Shown here piece after piece: positions 45,258 through 55,442 of a stretch of DNA of 64,000 nt. The stretch is from Trichosphaerium sp. ATCC 40318 (lineage: Eukaryota > Discosea > Flabellinia > Trichosidae). The notes under the pieces are model-generated. The model worked only from the letters and a program-made list of their open reading frames with translations. It searched no databases and was not told where the DNA came from. The translations under genes and the position numbers were made by a program. The stretch covers positions 1 to 64,000 of the forward strand of contig JALMLS010000237.1 in the NCBI GenBank assembly GCA_038496445.1, in the 5' to 3' direction. How positions within the stretch are numbered: position 1 is the first letter of the stretch; each line of letters begins with the position of its first letter.

Positions 45258-45814
45258 ATAAATAAGACTGTGAACAAGAAGTTTTACTAAAAATCTCTCA
45301 TTGCACTAGAACCATTCTTTTATGGCGTTTGTGTAAAATTAGCCTTTGACATTAGGCCAGAGAAAATGTTTCTCTAGTTTAGTATTTCGTAAGAGGGGCA
45401 CGTGATTTTTTAATGAAATACTTTTTTCTGTAGCTTTTATTGTTTGAGCGATAGGTTCTGTTGGTTGCGTACTTCCTTACTTACTAGTATGGACAATGCA
45501 CTTTTCAAAACACCCTCAAACCCTTGTAGTAGCTAGTTACATGTACGAGAACGGTATAGGTGATGTTTTGGTTTGTGAAACGTTGTATTAAAATTCTGTT
45601 TTCTGCGTGCTTGTAGATTATTTGAAAAAGTGTCAGTAGGCTAGAATGTCTAACTTCGTTTCTTCTCTGACGTGTGCACCGATAAGAAACAGTTTAAAGG
45701 TCTACAAGGCAGAAAATTCAGGGAAAAGAGCCAAAACTTTCCTTGTTTGAGAGCAACGTCATCAAAAGTGCCACGCTATTTATTATATTGTAAAACAAAT
45801 ACAGATCAAGCAAC
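45258..45814. other. intergenic, nothing recognised
   Basis: No coding frame with protein-like composition; CACGTG near 45400. Probable promoter of the nuclease gene at its right end. Confidence 0.4.
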
Positions 45815-47203
45815 ATGGCTCTACAACCTACAACAGACCTCCCACCCGCTTTGCGTAAAACGCTGTCTAAAACTTCCGGTAGCGTACCGTTTAAGAGCTG
45901 GATAATGCCTACAAAGCCAGCGTTAACGCTTTATGGCAAATCAAGGTATATTTACTTAAAACTACTTGAAATAGTCATATACGCTTTAGATCTGCTGCTG
46001 GTACCATATTCTACATACCAGAGTTAAAATGGTACGAGTTAATTAGCAAGTATACTTAAAATAGATAATAACAATCAAACAGGTCTCTAGACGCTGGATT
46101 AAGTGGTAATTGAACGTTGTATTTACTTTTTGTAACGTTTAAAAGGAGTGCCATTCATTTTCCATTCGTTTGTAACTCACTGCCACATGGACCACATGTA
46201 CGGCGTATTACTGCTCATAACAACTAATGTTGACTTACTGTATAGTTTGGTACTACCTGGAGTTGCATCAGCGTTCGCTGTGTATCAGAAAAGGCCTAAA
46301 ATATACTGTCCATCAGAAAGCGTAGATTATTTACAGAAGTTCATCATGTCTGGTTTAGAGGCCAACTGGGGAACTCCCTTTGATAAAGAAAAAGGTATCT
46401 TGTGCTATCAAACACATGTGTGTACTAGATATCACGTGTCTTACACTGTTAAGGTAAATTGGGATATGACATTCTCGCAGTTAATGGTAAAGATTCCATG
46501 GATGTACCTGGATGCAAACCATGGAAGGTTGAAGTTTTCAAGTGCGTATTCATGTACCAGTGCGTTTCTAATGTGTGCGTACTGTAGATGTGATCACACA
46601 ATGCCTTGTGTTGGCTATGGATACTTTAAAGAGAAGCAAAAGCTAAAGCAAGAGTATAAAGGTCTTGACAAGAAAGAAATCATAAAACTAAGAAAAGCTG
46701 GCACAAAAATAACGTCATTAGTAAAGGTACTATTTCGTGAGCACGAACGGCTTGTATGATAGTCTAACTCAGGTTTCGTAGGATCCTGTATTTGCTTTCC
46801 TGGGAGATACAACCGCTAAGGTGTTTGAGTGGCATCCAGAGGTTCTAGAATACCCAATAGTAAGTTTCTTGTTTTTTTCGTTGTTTGTCACGTGACAATA
46901 GTAAAAAACGTGACGCGTTGATTGATTTTAAAAAGGTTATTGTGGAGTGTACTTTTATTGACAATGATCATGTTGATGCTGCAAACGAAAAGAAACATAT
47001 GCATTGGAAGTACTTGCAACCTTATGTCAAAAAGAACCCAGAAGTAATTTTTGTTTTGATTCACTTCAGGTACAAAGAAGAAGGTTCTGCCAACATTAGT
47101 ACTAACTTTTTTTTTCACAAGTCTACGCTATACAGCTGATTATATACTTTCTTTCTTTGATAAACCAGAGAACAAAGCTACAAATATAATACCGTGGGTG
47201 TAA
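45815..47203 (+). CDS. metallo-beta-lactamase fold nuclease, RNase Z-like
   Basis: About seven exons from ATG 45815 (MALQPTTDLPPALRKTLSKT) to TAA 47201-47203. The N-terminal strands (AGTIFYIPELKW, SLDAGLSG) lead to SFVTHCHMDHM, the His-x-His-x-Asp-His zinc motif. Later motifs are LPGVASAFAVYQKRPKIYCP, FAFLGDTT (metal-bridging Asp), VIVECTFID and VIFVLIHFS (late His). This is the arrangement of tRNase Z-like and related plant and protist MBL nucleases; the flexible exosite arm typical of RNase Z is not evident. tRNA 3' processing is possible but not proven. A KEKQKLKQEYKGLDKKE charged insertion lies around residue 200. Confidence 0.7.
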
Positions 47204-47239
47204 AATAAAAAAAAGTTGATTGTTTTGATTTTGTGAGGT

Positions 47240-48414
47240 TTATGAAAGCATAGATTCTTCCTGTACACCCATAGCAATCTTTATTCTCTCAAGATCTGCT
47301 TGATTCATTTCTTTATAAGCGCTCCAATCGGAATCAAATAAATCCTGTACATTCTCAATGCCATTATCCTGTCAACAACATTAGTATAGCTTTTACTTAC
47401 TTTTTAATTAAAAATATGTCAATGACGTCTACGCATTCCATGAGCATGTTCGTCGCAATGAGTAATACCACAAATTGAAGTGATAGTACATGAAATTGCT
47501 CAGATAGCTGTCTTGAAAGGAATGTCGAAAAATATAAAATAGTTTTGAAGTTTTTAAACTATTATCTTGCCTGGAATAGTTGTAAGTATTCTGTCAATCC
47601 GAGATTTGATAAAAAAGAGAAAATGTCAACACTGTTGATACATCGAGACGCTGAGAGAAGTTCTTTATCTTGTATTTGTGCAGTAGAAAGCTAAATACAT
47701 TTGCAATTAGAACAAAAAATAAACTCTTTATTGCTCACCGCTACTTTAATTTCTGTTGCCACTGTTGGTGACCAAGAAGCTGTTGTATAACAAGCTCCAA
47801 AACAACAACAAAGAAGGGTAAAAGGCCATAGAGGCACTAAACCTAAGTACATAGTTAAAAAAATACCAACAAGTAACTTTTTCTCAACGACACTTCTTTT
47901 TGTTTGAACGTTTGAGCGACGTACCCCACAAACAGCAATCTGTACCCAACTTTTTACAATGTTTATCCCTTCTCTAAGAGTGAATAATAAAACCAGCGTA
48001 GGTTTTTTCGAAAGAACTTTTCTCTTACCATGTCAAACCATCTTGTGTTTGCCCATCTACAAAAACAAAAGACTGCTGTGGTCTACAACATACACAAGAC
48101 CAATAACTGCCACTAACGATTCGAAATTCACGTCTATCATAAATAAAACGTATAACATGGCCACAGAGTGTAGAACCACGTGGGTTTACTGCTTCTCCGT
48201 TAATATAATAACCCTAAAAGAGCCGATTACAACAAAATAAAATGAAAAAAAAGGAAAAAAAATCAAAACAAAAGATTTTTTGTACTTGACCACACCCACG
48301 TGATATTCCTTTTATCGTGTACGATTTACCATTTATTATTGTAGTCGTACTAAAGAATACATTCTTATTCGCTCTTGGGCTTCTCTTATGCTTTCTCTTT
48401 GGCCGTGAGGACAT
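47240..48414 (-). CDS. SAM-domain protein with basic N-terminus
   Basis: ATG 48414 (MSSRPKRKHKRSPRANK), then a module reading NGKSYTIKGISRGCGQ, GYYINGEAVNPRGSTLCGHV and SGSYWSCVCCRPQQSF across two exons, followed by more exons and a C-terminal SAM domain: FLSNLGLTEYLQLFQ joined to DNGIENVQDLFDSD and MNQADLERIKIAMGV. The join inside the SAM domain removes 47369-47570, an intron that begins GC, not GT. SAM domains mediate protein or RNA binding; the basic start suggests a nuclear protein. The middle module is unfamiliar. About seven exons, stop 47240-47242. Confidence 0.6.
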
Positions 48415-49058
48415 TTTTGGGCGAATGATTATGTGTTTCGATTGATCATGAGAAAACTTGGTCAACGTGTTTTAAAAGTCACATTTGACACTTCAACACG
48501 TGCCACAAAGAGTTAAGTACATACAAACACTCCTCTGTGTATTGAAATGGTGACAACAGTAACAGAAACAAAGAAAACGAAGGCACAAAGTGCGAGAAAG
48601 CCAAACAACCGATTTTAATACAATTGCAGCTGTTTTTACGCTACGTACGTTTGACTGACGCTGTTCTGGTGACTTACTCCATCGTTAATACAGAGCAATA
48701 ATTTACACCTCCAAAAAAAAAGATACGAAAAGTACACGTGTTTTTTGCAGATAAAATTCTATTTCAGAGGTTGCTTTAAACTAGTGTTGCACGTGATAAA
48801 ACATCGTTTTCACGTGTACAGAATCCCTAGTGCTCTTTGGTTGTAAACCCTCTTTAGGAAAAAGCCATGACAAGGCGCTAAGGTATTTAATACAAGAATC
48901 ACTAAATTATGGAACCGGGCTAACGTATTCCGTAGGTTATTTTTCAGATGCAGCGTATAGTCTTAAACGACAAAGCTTGGTCACAAAGGTGCTTACGCAC
49001 TGCGTCAACTGAATTCTCATTTTTTTGAGCCTGTTACCAAACTCACTCACCTCACGTA
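48415..49058. other. intergenic, dense in CACGTG
   Basis: Shared upstream space of two divergent genes. CACGTG occurs four times (near 48498, 48735, 48790 and 48812), more closely packed than elsewhere. No supported gene. Confidence 0.4.
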
Positions 49059-49453
49059 ATGCAGGACGCAAAAGAATTCGTATCGAAATGGCTTGAATCA
49101 TGGAATAGTCATGACATGGAAAGTATTTTAAACCATTACACTGAAGATATTGTGGTAACTACACCAATGATCAAAATAGCTACAGGTTTGACTTCTAACC
49201 ACTGCCTCAATAGCTAACTGTTGCTTTAGGTGACGAAACTGGTACACTGAAGGGTAAGAAAGCAGTTTCAGAGTACTGGGCGAAAGCGTTGAAGAAAATG
49301 CCTGACTTGAAGTTTAACCTTATTGACATCACTGTTGGTGTTGATTCTGTTGCTATATACTATCATACTGTACTTGATAAGAAATGTGTTGAGGTCATGT
49401 TTCGTAACAAGGAAGGTCTTGTTTATAGAATGTACTCACACTATACTGAATAA
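49059..49453 (+). CDS. SnoaL/NTF2-like protein
   Basis: Exon 1 49059-49185, 44-nt intron (GTTTGA donor), exon 2 49230-49453; 116 residues. It reads FVSKWLESWNSHDMESILNHYTEDIV, then GKKAVSEYWAKALKKMPDLKF and VEVMFRNKEG, the pattern of small SnoaL-like proteins in the NTF2 superfamily: an N-terminal helix pair with a W-N-x-x-D motif and a beta-sheet cone. Members are isomerases, hydrolases or simple ligand binders; the catalytic type cannot be told. Many such single-domain proteins are widely distributed and often exchanged with bacteria, but here there is an intron. Confidence 0.7.
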
Positions 49454-49920
49454 ACAAGAGCCTGCATTGAGTAGATCAAACTCGTTGTGGCCTTGTTTTG
49501 TACCAATTATCAACGCATTGTATATTTCTTTGCACACGTATACAGGAGCACTGTTAAGTCTTAGTGGGTGCTATAGCTTAGGGGTGGACGTAAATAATGC
49601 TGTGTTGTTAGCGCTAAGGCTAGATTGTCCAGATGGTTTGTGAGCACAGTTATCCCTCTCAAGTACGCAAGGTAGCTTATGTATCCTTAGAGAGTACTTT
49701 GTAATGATAGAGTCACGTGCTTGCTACTAATCAGGATTACCTTTGAAAAGTAGCTTAACGTTAACTGTACAACAGCGCTATTTCAGGCCAACTCCGTGAA
49801 AAAAAAGTACAAGCGTTGTAGATTTAGTTGCATGACGGAGCAGTTAAAAGTATGGACAGTGATACTGTAATCATATCACTTTATTGTAAGAATAGTGAAA
49901 GGGCATATTGTAGAAGTAAT
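49454..49920. other. intergenic between convergent genes
   Basis: No supported gene; CACGTG near 49712. An open frame continuing from 49454 has no ATG-initiated, protein-like product. Confidence 0.4.
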
Positions 49921-51154
49921 TCAGGTATCTTTCCCCTTTGAGGTTTGCATGCTGTTTGAGTTGCTAGTTCATAGCTCCCCATAATTGCCTTGATATGTAA
50001 GTAAAAACAGAATAAAATACTTTCGCCACATGTTGTACCTGTTTTTGAACATTTTCTCTTCTTCAGACACCTCATCGCTTGCAACATTCTTTGATGGTTT
50101 GGTTGGTATTTTAACTGTAATTACGTATTTTGCATTTGCTTGGAAATCTAACATAGTAAGTTAGTGCATTGCAATTCAGCTTTTTTTTGAATACCTTGGT
50201 GCACAACCAACTCATCACGTACAGCCTCATTGACTTTGTCTTTTGATACCACAATCCCGTGTTTGTCTACCAAGGCGTAGTGACTCTGGTACCCTGCTTT
50301 TACCGGCTCACCATTACTAAAGTTACCATCAGCAGTTGGCTTTTCTGTAACCTATTGAAATCACAAATGAATACAAAAGCTAGAAGATATTGGCGTACAG
50401 GATATGCATTACCCGGTGTGACTTGCGCCAAAACAAGAGTTTTCTCTTCATGGCCTGATGTATCATATGAGCAAGCATATTCAATGTTTCTCTAAATAAA
50501 CAATATGAGAAAGAAATAGGTGGGTTCATGTACCGTAAAGTAGATGCCTGTGCCATAGTACCCAGCAACTCTTACAAACCCTTCTAATACAATATCCTTA
50601 GCTCGTATTAGAGGTGTACCATGAACCATCAGTAAGACTGGTAGCTGAACAAATGATAAGATGATTCTATGGTGCTAGTATATGTTACCTCTTCCAAAGT
50701 GTTTGTACTTATGTTGTTATCCTTGATGAGAGCGTCAAACCTAGCCCTTATTTCTTTTCTAGGACTAATTGTGTCTTTCTTCCAATCATCCTTACAAAAT
50801 AGCTTAGGGGTATTTCTAAAAGAGTAAGTTCTTGTTGATTGAGAATGATGTTAAATGTACTGGTTTTTGCGTTTTTGTACTATATTAAAGTTCTTAAAGG
50901 GTCCATTAAAGACATCATTGTGTACACGAAAAGCTTTCAAAACAGTGACTTGACTGTATCCAGGCATTTTTGACAACTGTTGATGAAGCAACTCAAGTTC
51001 TTTTTTGGCCTCTGTGGTGTCATCTAGTAAGTTCAAAACTGAGCACTCTCCTGTTGGAAGCTTCGCTAATTCGCCTACAATGGAAGAGGTAAATTACTCA
51101 CAGGAAGATATCACGTTCTTGCTACTAACCTTCTAATGTTAGAGTTTCAGACAT
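49921..51154 (-). CDS. PARP-type ADP-ribosyltransferase
   Basis: ATG 51154 (MSETLTLEGELAKLPTGE) and about six exons to TGA 49921-49923. The N-terminal half includes DTTEAKKELELLHQQLSKMP and FRVHNDVF. The C-terminal half is a PARP catalytic domain: LMVHGTPLIRAKDI (His of the triad), VAGYYGTGIYFT (Tyr in the G-x-x-x-G-x-Y-F motif), ACSYDTSGHEEKTLVLAQVTPG, GNFSNGEP, HYALVDKHGIVVSKDK and DELVVHQ joined to AKYVITV. The Glu of DELVV aligns with the polymerase Glu of PARP1-like enzymes, so the H-Y-E triad seems complete. No WWE, macro, BRCT or zinc-finger domain is seen. It may modify proteins with ADP-ribose; poly or mono cannot be decided. Confidence 0.75.
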
Positions 51155-51538
51155 TGTAACGTTTGTTTGATGGTAGATGAAATGGCTAAAACTTAAAGAC
51201 GCTCAATCAGAGAACACATGTTGAAGAATACTGTTCAATAATTGGTCTTACCAGTGCGATTGGTATATAGTACTTACCTACTAGCTAATCCCGTCTGATA
51301 AACAAGCGTAGTAAAGCTAACTTAACTTAGATCCTTGTTACATTCAGAGAATACGGATTGAAGATTACTGTTCAGTTATTGCGATTTGCCATTGTGTAGT
51401 CGAACTTGGTTGCTAGTGCTTGGGCCAAACAACACCTGGAATACAAATTTTTTCATTAAAGGGCGAGTAGAAAGTGTAGTGGGATATTTCATATGAAACC
51501 AACAAAAATTTTGTCGGAAAACCTCTTTTCTCTCCTCC
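51155..51538. other. intergenic
   Basis: Upstream region of the PARP gene; no other gene recognised. Confidence 0.35.
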
Positions 51539-51619
51539 TCAACCCATAGTTAGTTCCTCATGTTGTCCATTCTCATACCATACTTTACTTACGCTGTGTT
51601 GTTTATCATTTTGTACCAT
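51539..51619 (-). pseudogene. MORN-variant repeat relic
   Basis: A 26-codon frame on the minus strand contains SKVWYENGQHEELTMG, one clear MORN_2/YwqK-type repeat as in the F-box/MORN gene at 15322-16107, and then stops. No other repeats are found beside it. It is best read as the remnant of a former paralogue. Confidence 0.45.
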
Positions 51620-52495
51620 TGAATCCTCATTCCTTTATGTTGCAATGTTTCATTAAAATGTTAAAAGGGAAAATCTGCAAGTGTTTTTTTCTCAATAAAT
51701 ACTGCATAATCTTCCCCGGTTGGAATATCCAGAGAATAACCCAATTTAACATATTTGTTTCGGCTTCGTAACATCAGACTGAAGTAAAATATGGTAGAAC
51801 TGTATTTTATCGAAGAAATCCTGGTATCTATTGACAAAACTGGCATTGGATTGTAAGTTTTCGAAATTAAACAATAAAGGGCATTGTTATTGAAGCAAAA
51901 TGATGCGTAGAAAACTATGAAACAGTAGGTTTATCTTGATACAAGAGATACTTCGTGCCTTGAGTTGAGCAAACTTTGTGAACGCTACCTGGTTGGTTCT
52001 TGTAATGGGTCGTTTTTTTGTTACCGTAACTCCTTTTTAGATTTGTATGACATGTGCATTGTTCAGCCAGTCGTGCCTTTAAATTATGCTTTCTAATGGG
52101 GCCGTCATCGACAAACTTTCAAGTAACAATTCTGACATTGACACAGAATCTTTTTAAGCGCTTTTTCTCACTGCATTATCTGTGTAAGTTTCCATTGGTG
52201 ATTGTACAATGTATCTATGATACTATACTTGTAGTTGCAACAACATTTTGGAAGTTGTTACACTTGTGCTAACTTAAGTTATTTCAATAAAATTTATTTA
52301 AAAAGATGAAGTTGAGTTTATGCTTGCATCAAAGTTCGACAAAACTGTTGACCCAAAAAAGTGGTATTTCCATAACCTTAAAATAAGTCATTTAGTTCTA
52401 TTTAGGTGGGTACAACAACAATTAGATGCCCTAAGGTATGTATTTGGTTATCCTTAGCGATTAAAAAATGATAGAGACTATGAGGACGATTTTGC
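51620..52495. other. intergenic between two relics
   Basis: Short open frames on both strands (for example 51661-51846 minus, 52054-52272 plus) have no recognisable domain. Given the relics on both sides, this may be decayed coding sequence. Confidence 0.3.
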
Positions 52496-52984
52496 CTACC
52501 TCCACCTAACTGGACGTTCTACACATTTAATACCCAATGACTCAATACCTTCACGTGTTATATCACAATACTCACCAATTTCAACAACCTTGAGCGACTT
52601 CATATACAATTCAAACGTTCATATACTAAACATAACAATATAATGTGATACTTCCAATTCTTCAAGGTTTACTAGTTTCTTCATACCTTCATCTGTAATG
52701 TCGAATAAACGAGCAAGTACTAGCTTTTTGACATTTTTCAACTCGACGATACCTGCATCTGTTATATCTCCGCTTAACTGAACCGTATGGACATTTGCGA
52801 GGTGTTTAAGCCATGAATCTTTTGCGTCCCACACTGTAATCTTATGTACACCCTTGAGTGCTTCTATACCTTTAACAGTGCAGCCAAATCTTGACTTATT
52901 CTTGTTGGACGTTCGAACTTTCCACGAAGAATACATGTACGCGTAGTAGTATCTCCGGATAAACCATTGCAAATTAGGCAACAT
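52496..52984 (-). pseudogene. LRR paralogue with in-frame stop
   Basis: ATG 52984, no F-box. Repeats resemble the intact family but are diverged (VKGIEALKGVHKITVWDA, VHTVQLSGDITDAGI, ITDEGMKKLVNLEELEVS). The frame hits TGA at 52617-52619, yet the same frame continues with another LRR unit (SLKVVEIGEYCDITREGI) to a second stop at 52496-52498. A 44-nt intron from GTTATG to TATATGAAG could bypass the TGA, but would shorten one repeat; a nonsense mutation is simpler. Confidence 0.6.
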
Positions 52985-53473
52985 GCCAGTTTTGACTTGC
53001 AGACATTAATGGGGACGTACTCTAATTTTATTAGTTAGGCTATGCACATGCTCTAATTTTCTGATTTTAGACCATTATTGGCAGTACTTTTCATAGTCAC
53101 GTGTTTAGAAAAGTACCATTCTGTTAACAGTAATTTAAACGCAAAACAGCCATTGGTAACTTGTGAAACAAGAAAAAGAAAGTGGTAGCTCGATCACATG
53201 TTGACACCGAAACTGCCTAAACCCCTTCACATCAGAATTGCCCACTAAACTTACAATGCTGGCTTTGTATTTCTTATCAATGTTGTTACCTCTGATGTCA
53301 ACTGCCAAAGGGATTAGGTTCAAAGACAATCCTTATGCCAATTCTGTCACGAGGATAGGTGCGTGCAAGTTGTAGTTAATTATGTTTATTGAACTAAGTT
53401 ACATGATAGATGTCGTTACGTATGAAGATTGCAGTGTTTGCGTGGAGGTGCGAAACTGTGAATACAATGATTT
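52985..53473. other. intergenic
   Basis: An open minus-strand stretch at 53135-53329 lacks an ATG and any known domain. CACGTG near 53099. No gene supported. Confidence 0.3.
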
Positions 53474-54512
53474 TTACATGGTTTTTATGTTCTTCCTTGC
53501 TTTTCTTTTGCCCATAAAGGTATAGTATACACTTGAGGGAGTTGGTATCATTGCTGGGACCTCTTTTCTGTAAGTTTTATAAGATTCACCCCATACAGCA
53601 ATGAGTTTTTCTTCTTCGTGAGGGATTGCGAAATAAAGATAAACTACAATCAATGATACAAATAATAGCTTGTCACCAGTCATTATGGGAGAGACCATAA
53701 TGCTTGTTACCAGGCTAAAGTACATTGGATGACGAACAAGACCATAATAGCCTGTTGTGAGTAGTGTGCCAATAGCACGATCAGAGCATGTATCATCAAA
53801 TTCCTTATGTGTGGCACTAAGCTGAGAGAGACCAAAAAATACCTAAAAATCGTATTAGAATTTGGTGGGGAAAACGTGTTTGTTGCATACCATTAAGTCA
53901 AATCCGAAAAGAGATGTTCCAAAAATGATAAATCCAAGCACCAAAGTATAAATTTCTCTAAAAGCGCTTGTTAGCCACTAATCTACTATATTAAAATTTT
54001 ACATACGTGTTTGAATCTGTACCATCGATGATCCAAATGTCAATTCCAATTCTTTGCCAAAGTACCATAACAAGGAAAGCTGACCAAACTGCGAATACTG
54101 AAAATATCATACGTGTTAGTTGCTTGTAAAGTATCTAAGAACAAAAATGTCAGTCATGAAGATCAAGAAAGCATGGAAAAAGAAAGGTATATCTAGCAAT
54201 TGAATTTACAAGCTAATTAAATCTTTATAGAAGTACCTTGCTGATAACTGCTTGAATACTTTGCTTGGCTAGTAATGAATGTAGAAGACCCCACGTGAGA
54301 TACAGAGTTGTATTGAACAGAATTTTTTGAAGTACAGATGTTAATCCAAGATCAATGTTGATCGCTATTGGGATGAAGCTAGGCAAGTTCATACCCAGAA
54401 AAAACCAGGCAAAGAACGATAAAAACGTAGGCGCTGATAATGCCATGAGGATGTATCCTGTAATCTGACATAACAATGGCATTCGCTTTGTTTCGAGGAG
54501 ACTTGTTTCCAT
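53474..54512 (-). CDS. nurim/NnrU-like membrane protein
   Basis: Four or five exons, ATG 54512 to stop 53474-53476. Six hydrophobic segments are visible, including GYILMALSAPTFLSFFAWFF, LYLTWGLLHSLLAKQ, FAVWSAFLVMVLWQ and LVLGFIIFGTSLFGF. The C-terminal part has TGYYGLVRHPMYFSLV, then HEEEKLIAVWGESYKTYRKEV, the RHPxY...EE signature shared by isoprenylcysteine methyltransferases, NnrU and nurim. The N-terminal half with HSLLA is typical of nurim/NnrU and not ICMT. Nurim sits in the inner nuclear membrane; NnrU-like proteins occur in bacterial nitrogen-oxide metabolism. Methyltransferase activity is possible but unproven. It ends in a basic tail, KRKARKNIKTM. Confidence 0.75.
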
Positions 54513-55442
54513 GTGGTTTGTTGTTAGTAGATTTGTTATTTATGTCCTTGGTTGCTCAAAGTCTATTAGCATAATGGTTGCATACTTACTTCGCGAAGAT
54601 CCACGTGCTTCTCTGGACAGCACGATATTTCGGAGTTGAAAGCCAAAATTAGCTTAATGAACACATAATAAAATTGTTCACGTTTTTTGAGAATGTACTT
54701 AAACTGTTGCTTATAGCTCGTGCAAGCAAAATTACTTGTAGAACTAACTCTGCTACCTGAAAACCATGTCAGGATGTACTAAACGGACGAAACAGTAATG
54801 TTCAATGAATATTCTCTGAGTCACATTTTTTCACGCACGTGCGGTTTCTAAAAAGCTTTCCCAAAATTAGTGTACGGCAAATCAATTGCTTTCTCCAAAA
54901 TGTTGGTCGAGTTTTAGCGATGTAGACGTTCGCTAGGCACGTGCTTTTGAAAAATATAAAAACACCTTGTATTTGTACGCTACAGATTCAATGCTACCCA
55001 GCACGTCATGAATACTTGTAGGGTTGTATGATATTTAACCGTACGAAAACGTTACATTAATCTTTTATTAGACCACTGGACTTTTGCCACTCGTAGTAGT
55101 TTCCACGATTCAACTTATTACCAGAGCGGTTGACAAAATCACGTCAAAAATTGTTAAATGCACTTTGTATTGCGTTTGTACAAGTGCACGACTGGTTACT
55201 TCAACATAGACCTTAATTACAAACGGACAAACATGTAAAAAAGAAAGATCTCAGGCATGGTTTGTCCGATGACTGATTTCTTCATTCGTTATTGTGACCA
55301 TTCATTTTCTACAGATTTTATTGATACAACAGTTTCAAGATTTGCAATGTTTTTTAGTATAGTTGTTTAGTGATCATAAGTCTATCTAGATGCTCGTTTA
55401 CATTTTTTTGTTACACGGTTTTTTTTATCTTCTTGCGTCTTT
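54513..55442. other. intergenic, CACGTG-rich, no gene seen
   Basis: CACGTG at about 54602, 54837 and 54938. No coding frame with support on either strand. Confidence 0.4.

Noticed and set aside
53135-53329. 64-residue minus-strand gene
   Set aside because: It opens with TTG, has no ATG, no domain and no splice partner.
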